Source: Cinclus cinclus (Eukaryota > Chordata > Aves > Passeriformes > Cinclidae). Taken from it: a stretch of 64,000 bases of DNA. Made by a program: the position numbers and the translations under genes. Positions 1 through 10,900 of the stretch are shown here, piece after piece. The notes under the pieces are model-generated. The model made no database searches and had not been told where the DNA came from. It saw nothing but the letters and a program-made list of their open reading frames with translations. Each line of letters opens with the position of its first letter. The stretch's first letter is position 1. The stretch is from positions 131,547,332-131,611,331 of the forward strand of contig NC_085046.1 of NCBI RefSeq assembly GCF_963662255.1. The letters are read 5' to 3'.

Positions 1-2860
1 TGTGTGAGATTAGCCACAAACTTCAGGACTAGGGACTACAACTGCAGTAACTTTTAGGAAGCTGAGCTCTTCATATCTGCTGTGCATCCAGTGCACTGAC
101 TTCTTTAAAAAGCAGCTTTACAGAAGATGCTATTAAAAAGGAAGAATTTATGTAATCATCAAAAAAATAAATATTAAATCTCAGCATTTCCTAACCCCAA
201 AAGTATTTCTTGTTTATACTTAGGCACTTGCACTGTAACTCACTGTGCAAGAAGTTACCTTTTCATGGCAGCCTCTTCAATTCCATACTCGTTTGGCACA
301 TGAACCACAAGGGCCTGCCAACTTGCTGCTTCTTTCCATATCTCCTGGCTATTTAACAACAGTAACTCATGTTAATGAGGTTGTACATTTGCTTTTTCCC
401 TTAAAAAGTAGCACACAGCTCCTTCATATAGGGCCCTCATCACTGTGCACATTTTTCAAAAGCAGAATGCAGAATGAGTGAGTTTGTACTGACAGCTTTG
501 CAACCTCTGAAAATATGCTTGTCTTTGGGCGGTTTGCCTTCCTCTGCGCACTAGAAAAGAAGAAAATTTCTGTTCTAAACAAAAACTGAATTAATATGAA
601 CCAGGAAACACAAAAGATAATTGTCACACCTTAGCAACTAGTCTGTATTATAACAAAGTATCACATTATTATTCAATAAAAAATAAGTTTTAAAATCACC
701 TCATTTGTTTAACTCTTTGAGGTATAGATTACCGGATTAAAACCATTGCCAAAACTGGTGCCATATTAAGATAATTTATATGCAGGGAATGCCCCCCTAT
801 AACTCTGATGTAGATTAAGTTCATATAGTGTTATCTGCTATTATTATGTTCTTGAAGCTTAAGATTAATTTGCTAAATAAAACATTGCAATCAAATTCTC
901 TTCAATGACTCATCTCTCTTCAGTCTGCATGCACAAACTAAAGCTTTGTATACCTGGAAATAAATGCTAAGCCATGCTTGTTGCTCCAGCCAGATGGAAT
1001 TATTGGCATTAACACAGTTGAATAAACTTAGCATAATTAAAATCAACATTTTGCCCAATCTACATTGCTAACTGCAGGTGCACCACTTGATTTATTATGT
1101 AAAACTATTCAATTTAATTGAAACCAGAAAAGTGCAAGGCAGAAGTAGCAACGGCTTTCTTTCAATAAAGCAAGAGGTATTTTCTCCTTCTGAGGCAAAA
1201 GTCATATACCATGGTGCTATCCCAGCCAGGGACTTGTCTGCTTTCTCAGTGCCTGGCTCTTCTGAAGCTGTGCTCACCCACATTATCCTGTGTGGTTCAG
1301 ACCTCCCTGGGGTGCTGGCTGCCTTTCCATCCCGGGGCAAGGCCAGGACTGCCAGTCAGACTCAACAGCATCACAGGGACTGAAATTAAAACCAGGATGC
1401 AGAACAAATTTGGAAGTATTCCCTTATTTCCTGAACTGTCCTCCTTGCTTTCAAAGCACAGATGAAATACCCTTAAGGGAGAGGTTTTGTCTGGGGCTGC
1501 TAGCAAAAGGTTTCCCTGTGCAGAAGGTGGACAGGCCAATGGACAGCTCGTGTGCAGTGGCATCACCAAGTGCTGTAGGTCACTGCCTGCAGATAAACAG
1601 AAATATTGCAAAAAAGGATACGAAGCAAAGTGAAAGGCATGGCCAGTACCATACTCTAGTAAAAGAAGAAAAGTCTCAAATGCATTCATCAAAAGACAAA
1701 AATGCCCAGGGATCATGGAGTGTGTTAGAACCATGCAGGATTAAGATAGGTCTAGGCACTGATAGATAAACAGGGACATTTTCTCATTCTCCAGTCAACT
1801 GAGCTTCAAAAAATGCAGAGTATATTCCTCAACCTCTGTCACATACCAAATTTTTCAGTAAAGAAGAATTTGATTTAGGGGCTGGCTTTCCTACTATCAC
1901 TCCTTACAGAAATCTCTCCTGAAACATCTGGAAATCATCACTGTGTGAGTTAAAAATACTGAGAATCTGAACCCATCAAGCAATGCCTATCTTCTAACAA
2001 TGTTCTTGCTCTACATACATCTGAACTGGATGTTATCTATAAATTATGGACAAAGAAAAAGGCATTGGAAGGAAGCTAATTTCAACATCTTTTGCATTTG
2101 TGGGTTTCTGCTGCAAAAAGTTTCTGCTTTTTATTTCCTTGGGGGTTTTGAGCAGTAGTATCATATAATATGTCATCTGTTTACTGAGATGGGAACCAAG
2201 TGTAAATATTGAGAAATCTGATAAACAGTACTGTAATTTCAGAACTCAGCAAATAGGCTGAACACAGCCCAGCAGCTTTCCATTGTTCTTCAGGAAAGGT
2301 TGATATTCACCCATGGAAATTACAGGCTTAATCGGGCCATGCAGTTTAATCAAGGGAGGAGAGGGAAGAAACAACTTCTGTGTCTGAATTTATGGCTTGA
2401 ATACTCAATGAGGAATAACAGTGAGATATAACAAGACTGAGCAGTTGCAGAAGGGACTGAAACTGTTTGAATTCTTGTAGTGCCCTTTGGCCTGATGTGT
2501 TTGGACTCTTTGAGTGTGCGTGTGATTGTAATGGGATAAAAATGTCAGTGTGAGCTTCTGGATAAAACTGCTTCAGCTTCTTTCTTGCTTGCTATATCCA
2601 AACATCTACAGGGCCAATAGGGACAGTTTGGGTTTTGGCTCTGCCAGGTGATTTGCAGCCCAACAAGAGGTGTTTGACTTTTAACACCTTGGTAGCACTG
2701 GTATGAACTTGAGCATCCACACTGACTGAGTATACAACCAGCAAAACTGCAGTGCCACAGTGAGTCTGCTGACAGTTCCAAAGCAGAAGAGATCCACTCT
2801 GTTTAGTCCGGGCGTGCACTGTGTTCAGAGTACTTTTTGAAGCCAGTTTCACGTGGCTCC
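1..2860. other. Unique AT-rich noncoding DNA, no gene seen
   Basis: No recognisable exon, repeat family or RNA gene is visible. The stretch is AT-rich, with short A/T runs near 160-180 and 660-700. The largest open frame (about 159 codons, 1290-1769 on +) overlaps an open frame of similar length on the opposite strand. It has no domain, no credible splice or start context and no family resemblance that I can see, so I treat it as chance. The stretch could be intergenic or intronic. Confidence 0.6.
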
Positions 2861-3362
2861 TGTTTTGACATTGTTCTTCACTTTTCCCGTTCTGTTCAAT
2901 GCCCCAAAGCAGCTTTATTTTTTACTGATTCATTATCCCCAGACCATCTCAACTTTTTGTAATGTTCATCCTCTCTGCCTCTCCCTCATCCCACATTGCA
3001 GGATACCACTGCAATGCCTCTGCTCTCCAGCTCCCCGGGTTCTTGCTCTGAGGATGCTGCTGGCCACAGTGTCTCACTTATTTCCAGACTGCAGGGTTTG
3101 GTTTGCAAAACAGCTAGGTCCCTTCCTTGCTGTTTGCAAATGTTTCTTAATTTTCTGGGTTGTCCAGTGCTCTTCTAAGCTTGGTGGTGGGGAATGGAAT
3201 GTGCGAACTATGGTCTCCAATTTGTATATTCATTGATCTCTTGCAACCCTGTATTGATGATCTCTAGGGCGAGTGCTTGTTGGGGGTTGGTTCTTTCCCT
3301 TTTCCCTCTGTGGAATTTTCCCCATTGTCATGCTAAGATACCTGTTGACTGGGCCCCGGTGA

Positions 3363-3363
<1 letters not shown>

Positions 3364-3399
<36 letters not shown>

Positions 3400-3407
3400 G
3401 GGGGGGG
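3364..3407 (+). repeat. Poly-G tract (G34-TT-G8) inside the LTR
   Basis: Thirty-four consecutive G at 3364-3397, then TT, then eight G at 3400-3407. The tract lies in the middle of the LTR just after a GC-rich segment (GGGCCCCGGTGACG). It can form G-quadruplexes on the + strand, and a transcript of the LTR would carry it. Its exact length is likely to be polymorphic and hard to sequence. The apparent poly-glycine and poly-proline open frames across it are artefacts of the homopolymer. Confidence 0.95.
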
Positions 3408-3791
3408 AAGAGGGAAACCCCTCGATATCCAAACATCCAGAAGAGCAGATGAAAGGCTCTGGCTCTCCCCATTTCCCCTGCGGAGTTCAACTGCTGTCAG
3501 ACCCTGCCCTGCTGCCTTCTCGCTGTAACCTGCCACCATCCAGCACTCTGCTGAGCATTGGGACCCACACCGTGAGTGGAGAGCTCTCTCCATCTCTCTC
3601 TCCTCCTGGGACAGCGCTGCCATCACCCCCAGCCCTCCTGCGGCTCTACGGGACCCGCCCGCCCCCAGCACCGGGAACTGCAGCTCAGGGAAAAGGTGCC
3701 TGCAGCCAAAAAACACTGGGACTGAGTTACTGTTCTGTTTGTGGGTAATTTCATAGCTGTTGCTGTTCTTGTTTGTCGTGTTAGATATACT

Positions 3792-3797
3792 AGTAAA
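3792..3797 (+). promoter_or_regulatory. Candidate LTR polyadenylation hexamer (AGTAAA)
   Basis: AGTAAA sits in the context ACTAGTAAAGAACTG, where related bird LTRs, as I remember them, have AATAAAGAACTG. AGTAAA is a known weaker variant of the poly(A) signal. It would mark the end of the R region of the LTR. Activity is not shown by sequence alone. Confidence 0.5.
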
Positions 3798-4057
3798 GAA
3801 CTGTTATTCCTACCCCCATATCTTTGCCTGAGAGCTCCCTTAATTTCAAAATCATAATAATCTGTAGGAAGGAAGGATCACATTTTTCAGGTCAAAGGGA
3901 GGCTTCTGCTTTCCTCAGCAAACACCTGTCTTTCAAACCAGGACAGTGCTACAGCAAGGAAGCTTTGTTTTACTGATGATCTAACTCCGCCTTTCCTTGT
4001 AAACAAGGAAATTATTGCTAAGACTTCCTTCATCCTGAGTACTTCCATAGCGCTGAT

Positions 4058-4295
4058 GAGTTTAACCTGAAAAAGGGGAGGTTTAGATGAGATATTAGCA
4101 ATAAATTCTTCACTGTCAGAGTGGTGAGGTACTGGAACAGATTGCCCAGAGAAGCTGTGGATACCCAATCCCTGAAAGTGTTCAAAGCTCTTTGGATGGA
4201 GCTTTGAGCAGCCAAGTCTAGAGGAAGATGTTCCTGCCCATGGAAGGGGTTTGGAACTAGATGGTCCCTTTCAACCCAAACCACTCTATGATTCT
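4058..4295 (+). mobile_element. CR1 LINE 3' end, 5'-truncated
   Basis: About 240 bp of CR1 3' sequence in + orientation. Diagnostic blocks, in order, are: a GGTTTAGATGAGATATTAG-like segment, TTCTTCACTGTCAGAGTGG, ACTGGAACAGATTGCCCAG, AGAAGCTGTGGAT, the GATGTTCCTGCCCATGG block, and CCTTTCAACCCAAACCA ending in CTCTATGATTCT. The last matches the short tandem tail with which CR1 ends instead of poly(A). Only the end of ORF2 and the 3' UTR remain, the usual result of incomplete reverse transcription. Divergence from the consensus is moderate. No coding capacity. Confidence 0.93.
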
Positions 4296-7200
4296 ACTTT
4301 TGGTATATCTGTCTGGGCATACAGGGAGGTTTGTCATTCTCACAAGTTGTGGGAGCCTACAATTGGAGCATCTGTCTCTGTCTGTGACATATGGGAAAAC
4401 CAAGAGATATCTCATCTCTGTTATGAGTCTGACACCAACGAGGTGACCCTGACAGCCAGCACAGAGGGGCAGAGGGTCTGTATGGACCTCCAGAGCAGTG
4501 GCATTTAAACTAGAACTGAAATACTGACTGTGACTTCCCAAAGAGGTCATCCTGTAATATTCACAAATAACAGTCTGAACAAGCAGAGTTCCATACCTGA
4601 GCACCCATTGCTGTTTACTGGGAAGCATCTGTCCTCCAGCAGAAAAAAATCAGAATGCTTCCTTTGTTCCTCCCTGGCAGGTAAAGGCTTAGTGGCATGC
4701 CTGGATAAAAGCACAAAATATTTATATGGAAATGTGGCTTTACATCAAGGCCATTTAATTTCACTTCCCAAATGAAGAAAATATTTCCTCTTTTGGGGAT
4801 TTATTGATGGGTAACATAATGAAAATGGTGTGTGTGTCATGGGGCAGAGAGGTGAAGCATTTCATGAACCAGGAGCTGGGACAAGTGAAAGAGGCCCTTT
4901 CTAGACCAGAACCTTGAGCCAGTGGGCCGAAAGCAGACCTTTCTTTTCCCTAGTTAATTTGCCTGTGTTTTTGTCTCTACCCTGCTTAGCTGACAGGGTG
5001 TGACTGCCAGATGCGGGTACTCCAGAGCATGTCATGGGAGCCTGTAGAGAGCATGAGCTCCACCTTGGAGTCCTTTCACTGTAGCGTTGTGATGTTTATA
5101 TTATGATTGCTACAAGCTTCTGTTTTGCATAAACAGTCTTAAAACTGTGAGCACCGAATGTGCCAGCAGCGGGCTTGGGGCTGAACATCCCCATGGTGGA
5201 TGAATCCATACATAGACTTTTATAGGCTAAACAAAATGGTCTCTAGGGCAGAGAGCAAGATGCAGAGTCAGAAAAAATTACCCATAAGGCTCGGAATTTT
5301 TTAGTGTTATCAGAAAAGCTGAAATTCATGCAAGCAAGATGTCATCATTCTTCTGATGCTGTTGTATTGATTAATGATAGAGCATTAATGATAGAGCTGG
5401 CAGTGTTCTTGTATGTTCTTGAATGATGACAAATGCACCATGGAAATGAAATGTGAAATACTGAAAGCAAAATAATAGCTGAAAAACATCCTGCTATTAG
5501 GGTTTTGGTAGCAGAAAGCATGAACTACTCTGCTTATGCAAATCTGAAGTCAGTTGAAGGCTAATAGAATTAATCAGAATGCCAAGTAGTGTAATTCTGT
5601 CCTAATTCTAGGAGAAAGCATCAAACACATGTTTAAATGTCATCCTCCAGCCATTAATTATATCCTCTTAGCAAAGCTCCCACAATGAGCTGTACCATGA
5701 GGTGTCACTCACCCTCTGGCTGGGATGCTGTGTCCAATGGCCAGGAGCTGCAGGCAGGTACAGCCCCCATCACTGAGCAGCTGTTTAGTGACACAGCAGC
5801 TGGCTGGCAGCCCTGTCTGTGTCAGCAGACCTCCTTGGGTGTGTGGATAACTACAAAGCAATGAGAATTAAATCATGAAGTCTGCTCTAAGGTGTGTAGG
5901 GAAGCACTCCAGCCTCTTCTGTGGCCCATCTCTGCAGTTCTGGTGGTGGCACCACCTGCCCTGAGAGCAGCTCTGCAATTAATCCCCATTTCTGCAGCCA
6001 TGCTTGAGCACAAGAAAGACAAGACAAACTGCAGCTTGGATTCAGCTGGGAAGTTGAGTTTCATTTTGTTTGCAAAACCCAATGGTTGTAGCAATGCCTG
6101 GGAATACACTAAGCTGGGTTGGTTTTCTCCAGGACTTGCAGATTCACAGGGTACTGCTGATGTCTTGCATGCAGCATGCGGAAAGAAATGGGCAGGAGAA
6201 GCAGATCCAGCCACAGCCAGCGCCAGAAGGTTGCCCACAGTATTCCTGTGTATTCCTGCAGTATTCCCTGCCATCCAACCCTTCTGAAGAGTCCTTGGAA
6301 AGAGACTGAATTGTTGGCTGGGGTTTCAGAGGACCAAGAGCCAGTCATGGAGCCAGGGTGATGGCAGGGAGTCTATAAACACCTCTCTCTCCTTATCTGA
6401 AAATGTATTTTAAACTTACTTTAACTTACCCTGAGAAAGAAAGATTGCCCAGAGTCACTTCCATTTTCTCCTGACTGATTTGCTATGTTTTAGGAGTGAA
6501 ACACTCTCCAGCCTTGAAACTGAGCTTTTCATAACTACCAAAAATTTGTGTAGTTTTTGTTCCAAATCAAGTTAGCTTAGTGAGAAGTGCTGGGTGTGAA
6601 TGCATTTGAAGAAGAATGGAAAGAATCAGATCAAGATGCCTTGACTCAAAATTTCTATTTAAATGGCTATTTCAACATAGCGAAGGTTTAAGGAAAAGGG
6701 TGTGTCCACACTCTTGGAAGGCACTGAATTTTCCAGAGATGCAATTAGTGGTATTTGCTCTGAAATAGTAAACTTCATCCCTAATGGTCATATAAGTATT
6801 TTTTCTGCTTCCTACTTAGTCAGAATAGATGTTTTTAAATACATCACATATAAAGCTTTTATAGATTCTCAAAATTACATTACACATTTTACTCAGCTGA
6901 ATTAGAGCCTTCTGCTACATAAAAAGATCTGAGCCATACTGATTACAAAAATGTAGAAAAAGTTTTATTAAAGACATGAATGGGCTTTTTGTTGGTTTGC
7001 TTCACTCTGGCAAAGAAAGATTTAAATTATTCAATTTCTACAGCACTTACCCATCTCAGCATGTAGGTCTGTATTCCCCAGCCAGTATTCTGAGAGGTTA
7101 TTTGGCAGTTTAGCACAGATAAAAACACTATAGCTCAGATCTCTAAGGGGATATGAATTGTCATTGTGCTGAAATCTGGCTTCCCTTTCAGAGTTGAGGG

Positions 7201-7715
7201 AGCTGTAGGGTTCATCCTCCTCATTTACTGGAGGCCATCCAAGCTTCTTTTGGTGGTTGGGTGGTTTCATGACCCTTCTCAGAGGTCATGTGGACATGGT
7301 CAGGGTGATCCATGGCTCCACATTTCTGCCTGCCAGTGCTGACTAATGGGTTTGTGCATGCAGGATTGAGGATCATATCCCTTCCTTCCCAAAAACCCCA
7401 GTGGATGAGATGAGGCTGTCACCTGCTGCAGTTGCTTACAATGAAAATGGCTATGGATTTACAAATCCTGGTGGCAGCATGCCCTGTCCCTAGGGAAATC
7501 ACATCTGTAATGCTGGGATTTTGAGTTGTGTCCTGGGGGAAAGATGAGTGAATTGAGAGCTTATGGGTTAGAATAAAAGGTAAGATTGGTAAGGGTGACA
7601 TTGTGTAATAAGTGCAGTTGTGTAATTAGTAAGGGTATTTGCTGCAGTTGATCAGGAGGAGGAACTGGATGAGGTCTTCTATAGGCACCTTGAAAGAGCC
7701 TCAAATTCACAGGAA
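4296..7715. other. Unique noncoding DNA, no gene seen
   Basis: Mixed AT-rich and moderately GC-rich unique DNA. Both strands carry a pair of chance open frames of about 130 codons at 5873-6287; they are antisense to each other and lack recognisable domains. A 14-bp tandem duplication lies at 5370-5397. No repeat family or RNA gene was recognised. Confidence 0.55.
5370..5397 (+). repeat. 14-bp perfect tandem duplication
   Basis: ATTAATGATAGAGC occurs twice back to back (5370-5383 and 5384-5397). This is most simply a replication-slippage duplication. Confidence 0.9.
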
Positions 7716-7903
7716 GGGAAGGGAAGGGAAGGGAAGGGAAGGGAAGGGAAGGGAAGGGAAGGGAAGGGAAGGGAAGGGAAGGGAAGGGAAGGGAAGGGAA
7801 GGGAAGGGAAGGGAAGGGAAGGGAAGGGAAGGGAAGGGAAGGGAAGGGAAGGGAAGGGAAGGGAAGGGAAGGGAAGGGAAGGGAAGGGAAGGGAAGGGAA
7901 GGG
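7716..7903 (+). repeat. (GGGAA)n pentanucleotide microsatellite, 37 units
   Basis: Pure GGGAA units from 7716 to 7900 with a final GGG at 7901-7903: 37 complete units with no interruption. Both flanks (AGGAA before, AGGAAGATG after) are near-matches to the unit, suggesting that a small seed expanded. The + strand is all purine, so it can form G-quadruplex and triplex structures; read as AAGGG it is the motif expanded in human RFC1 repeat disease. Because the period is 5 and no stop codon can be formed, every frame on both strands stays open: the Gly-Arg-Glu-Gly-Lys and Phe-Pro-Ser-Leu-Pro repeat 'proteins' of 99 to 149 residues are artefacts. Confidence 0.98.
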
Positions 7904-10900
7904 AGGAAGATGCCTGCTCCTCTGTGAAGACTGTTGGACATATTTTCCTAGGCCAAATTTCTGCTGCCCAGGGACCACCAGGACTTTTAAACAATCTCCC
8001 TAAGCCTGGAGCCTTTAGCACCAGGCATAGGAAGGATTGGTCTGTCAGTCGGAGATAGGGGTAACAGAAAAGGCTCAGGGAGTGAGCAGCCACAAAGCTC
8101 AAGAGAAGGCTTAAGTTAATGAAGATGTTGCTATTTAAAGTCAGCAGCGAAGACAATCCCTGGCAAAGGATTTATTTGAACCAGGTCAAGCTAAGATTGG
8201 GGTGAGGCAGACAGGTACTCTGCCAGCTGATGGGAATCCTTGGCATGTGCTGGGGTGACCTCTCCTTAGCCCCAGCCACCAGCATGCTGGCATCCACCAA
8301 CCACCACCTTTGCCTTCATGCCTAATGACACATCTTGCACTGAACAGCTCCTGCAACTGGGAATTCATACTGGCAAAATAAAGCCATTGTCTTCTGGCCT
8401 GGTGCAGGCCCTTGCAATTTGAGGCAAATACCTCTTCTGCCTTGAAGCCCTCCAGAAGTGTCAGGCACCTGCATGGTGTTAGACAGGATGCCTATCTTGC
8501 CCTCCATCCAGGGCCAGCAGTACTGTCCAGGTTGCAAAATCACAGTCAGTCATAACACCTGAAATAGCATAGCATAGCACAGAATAAAACAACCCAATAA
8601 TGAAACTTTAAAAAAATTATTAAAATTACAGAGCTCTAAGCAGTCAGGTGAAGATCCAGAATACATACACAGATTTGAGCCCACAGCCAGACTTTCTATG
8701 CCAAGTGACAAACTGTTAATAGCAATTTGGAAATTCTACTTCCTGTTCAGATGAGGCAGCCAGACAGTGGCAGGGATGATTTTAAAGTCTCTTAAGTCTT
8801 TGCTGTAACTCACCAGGAGCTAAGTAAGCCTTTCTCTCCACAGCAGTTTCACCTTGGAGGGAGGTTTAAGGAGAGGGCTGTCAAAGGGACCACTTTTCCC
8901 TGCCACCCCCCAGCAGAAGCTAAACCCGAGGATGATGCTCAGCAGGTATCCTTATTCCTGCTCCAAAGAGCTGAACCAACTGCATCTCCTACCTGCAAAA
9001 AAAACCACCCAGTGCAACCTGAACTTGTGTGGTAGAGCTCTTCCTTCCTGCACAGATTTAACTTATACAGTTAAAACACCTAAAATCCCCAAAATACTTA
9101 CTAGATTATAAAAGTTTTACTCATGAAGCCTAGGTGGGGTTGCTAAGCCCTTCTCAGGGGTGAAAACACCATTTACTCCAGTAGTCAGGAGAGCAGCAGA
9201 GTCACTGCAAGAACAGTTAGAAATCACACATTGAGTTTTGCAGCAGGAGAACCCCAAACCCACTCTGTTCATGGGTGAGATCCAGGATCCTCCAGAACAC
9301 GGCACATACAGTGGCAAATAAGGGGCTCAGTGCTAATAATTAGTATTTAAAAGGGCTGCTGAGCAGGTTTAATGCAAGGGACAGGAGAACGGAGGAAGGG
9401 ACTTCTGCTTCCCCGTGTCTTCAAGGAGCTTAGCAGCATAGGTGCAGCTCATGGGTCCACTTTCTGGGGTGCTGTCTGAGATCAGGTTAAGATCAGGCTC
9501 CTTTCATCATAGTTGTAAATGCCTGTATTATCTCATGCCCCCAGATTGCTGTAGCCTACACCCCAGAGATTTCCAGGAGACGAGCAAGATGTCACGCAGA
9601 ACTGAGGAACTGAGTTTTAAGAAATATGAATTCCCCTAGAGATACCTGCCTACAGCATTGGAAGCACCAACACTATTACAAGGGGAGCTCAAGGAAAGCT
9701 TAATTATGAATTGTTCTTTTTTAAATCTGTGTTAGTAGGCCACTGGGGAATTCTCACTCAACTTTATAGCCATGACGGTCCCCCAGGCTTTCTGTATGGA
9801 GAGTTCCTGAAACACCCCCAACTTCTCATCTATCTCCAATTCCCCAGCAGAACACATGTAGCATTGCCAGCTAATGCACAGCCCCTATGCTAAGGACTTG
9901 AGAGGTGACTAAATCAGTTTAATCAATTTGCAAACAAAAAGAGCTATCCTGAATGTCATCCCAAATGTTGAAGAATTCGTAGAGGTAAGTGCAAGGCTGA
10001 ACATAAGTTTAGATGTAGGAGAGGCAGTAAAAAGAAAAGAAGTGAATTGAAATCCAAGCAGGGAAGAGACAAGGAGCTCAGCAATGACTTTGCTGTGATG
10101 GATGTCCAGAAAAGCCACTGCTCCACCAACTGCCCTTGAACCCTTCAGTTCTTGTCATGAGGAGCCCTTCTTCCCCATCACCCCCCAAGCTGAGCACCAG
10201 CTGTTCCTTACTCCTTGCTCTGACACCAGGCTGGTTTAATTTTACACTGAGGAGTCAGATATGGATTATGAGCTTCTGGCTGAGCATTTCCCTGCGGAGC
10301 CAAGCTGAGCAGCTGGTTCAGAGGAGTAGGAAGTGGTGTGGGTGGACGTCTGAGGTGTGGCTGTCATTGGGTGACATGGCTAATAATAAGAAGAGTCCTC
10401 CCTTTCTGATTCTCCCAGCAAATTTTAGTTCTCCCAGGCCTCCCACACACGTCTGATGGAAGTGGCAGCCATGGCTCAGGATGCCACACAGCAGTGCTGC
10501 CTGCTGCCCCTGAGCCAGACCAGGGGCTGCAGCTCACAGGCTGATGCTGCTCTGCTGAGCTGGTCCACGAGCCTGCACAGTGCTCCCATCAGCAAGACAC
10601 AAGAATGAGCAAGAGGAGCAGGCTATGATATTGCATGGCCAAACTGTTATGAGCCTGAAGGAAACTCAGTTTCAAGTTCCTGGGGTACCTGTACCACAGC
10701 AAGTATTGAAGCTCAGCATTCTGCCCGTCAGGTTTGTGCTGCCCATCCACTGCAGTAGCTATGCTCACCCATAGCAGAGACACAGGCAGAAGATTGACAC
10801 TTTCCCAGGCAGAACTTCAATCCATCCCTAGTGTTAAAATGCCAGTTGGATGGAAAGCAAGGTGAGGAAATGTTTTCTGATGCTCCAATTGAAGCTGTGC

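Larger units (their letters stand above)
2861..3945 (+). mobile_element. ERVL-type solo LTR (passerine-like)
   Basis: About 1.1 kb with the features of a retroviral long terminal repeat in + orientation. It begins with TG at 2861 (TGTTTTGACATTG) and ends with CA at 3944-3945. In its last 170 bp it has a polyadenylation-type hexamer (AGTAAA, 3792-3797) followed by GAACTGTTATTCC and a block around 3825-3945 containing TTTGCCTGAGAGC and AAACACCTGTCTTTCAAACC. From memory of bird repeats, this 3' block is typical of LTRs of ERVL-like elements in passerines. No gag, pol or env sequence flanks it, so it is probably a solo LTR left by recombination. I could not find a matching 5-bp target duplication (GCTCC before, GTGCT after), so the boundaries are approximate, especially the left one. 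Assignment to an LTR is fairly secure; the exact family is inference. Confidence 0.7.

Noticed and set aside
3194..3748. 184-codon open frame with a poly-glycine run, and antisense poly-proline frames
   Set aside because: It runs through the G34 homopolymer within the LTR. It is not a coding frame of any retroviral gene.
7561..8156. Open frames of 99-149 codons on both strands encoding Gly-Arg-Glu-Gly-Lys and Phe-Pro-Ser-Leu-Pro repeats
   Set aside because: They are translations of the (GGGAA)37 microsatellite, which cannot form a stop codon in any frame.
8563..8585. ATAGCATAGCATAGCACAGAAT as the start of an antisense CR1 tail
   Set aside because: Only a three-unit ATAGC repeat. No CR1 3' UTR sequence follows on either side.
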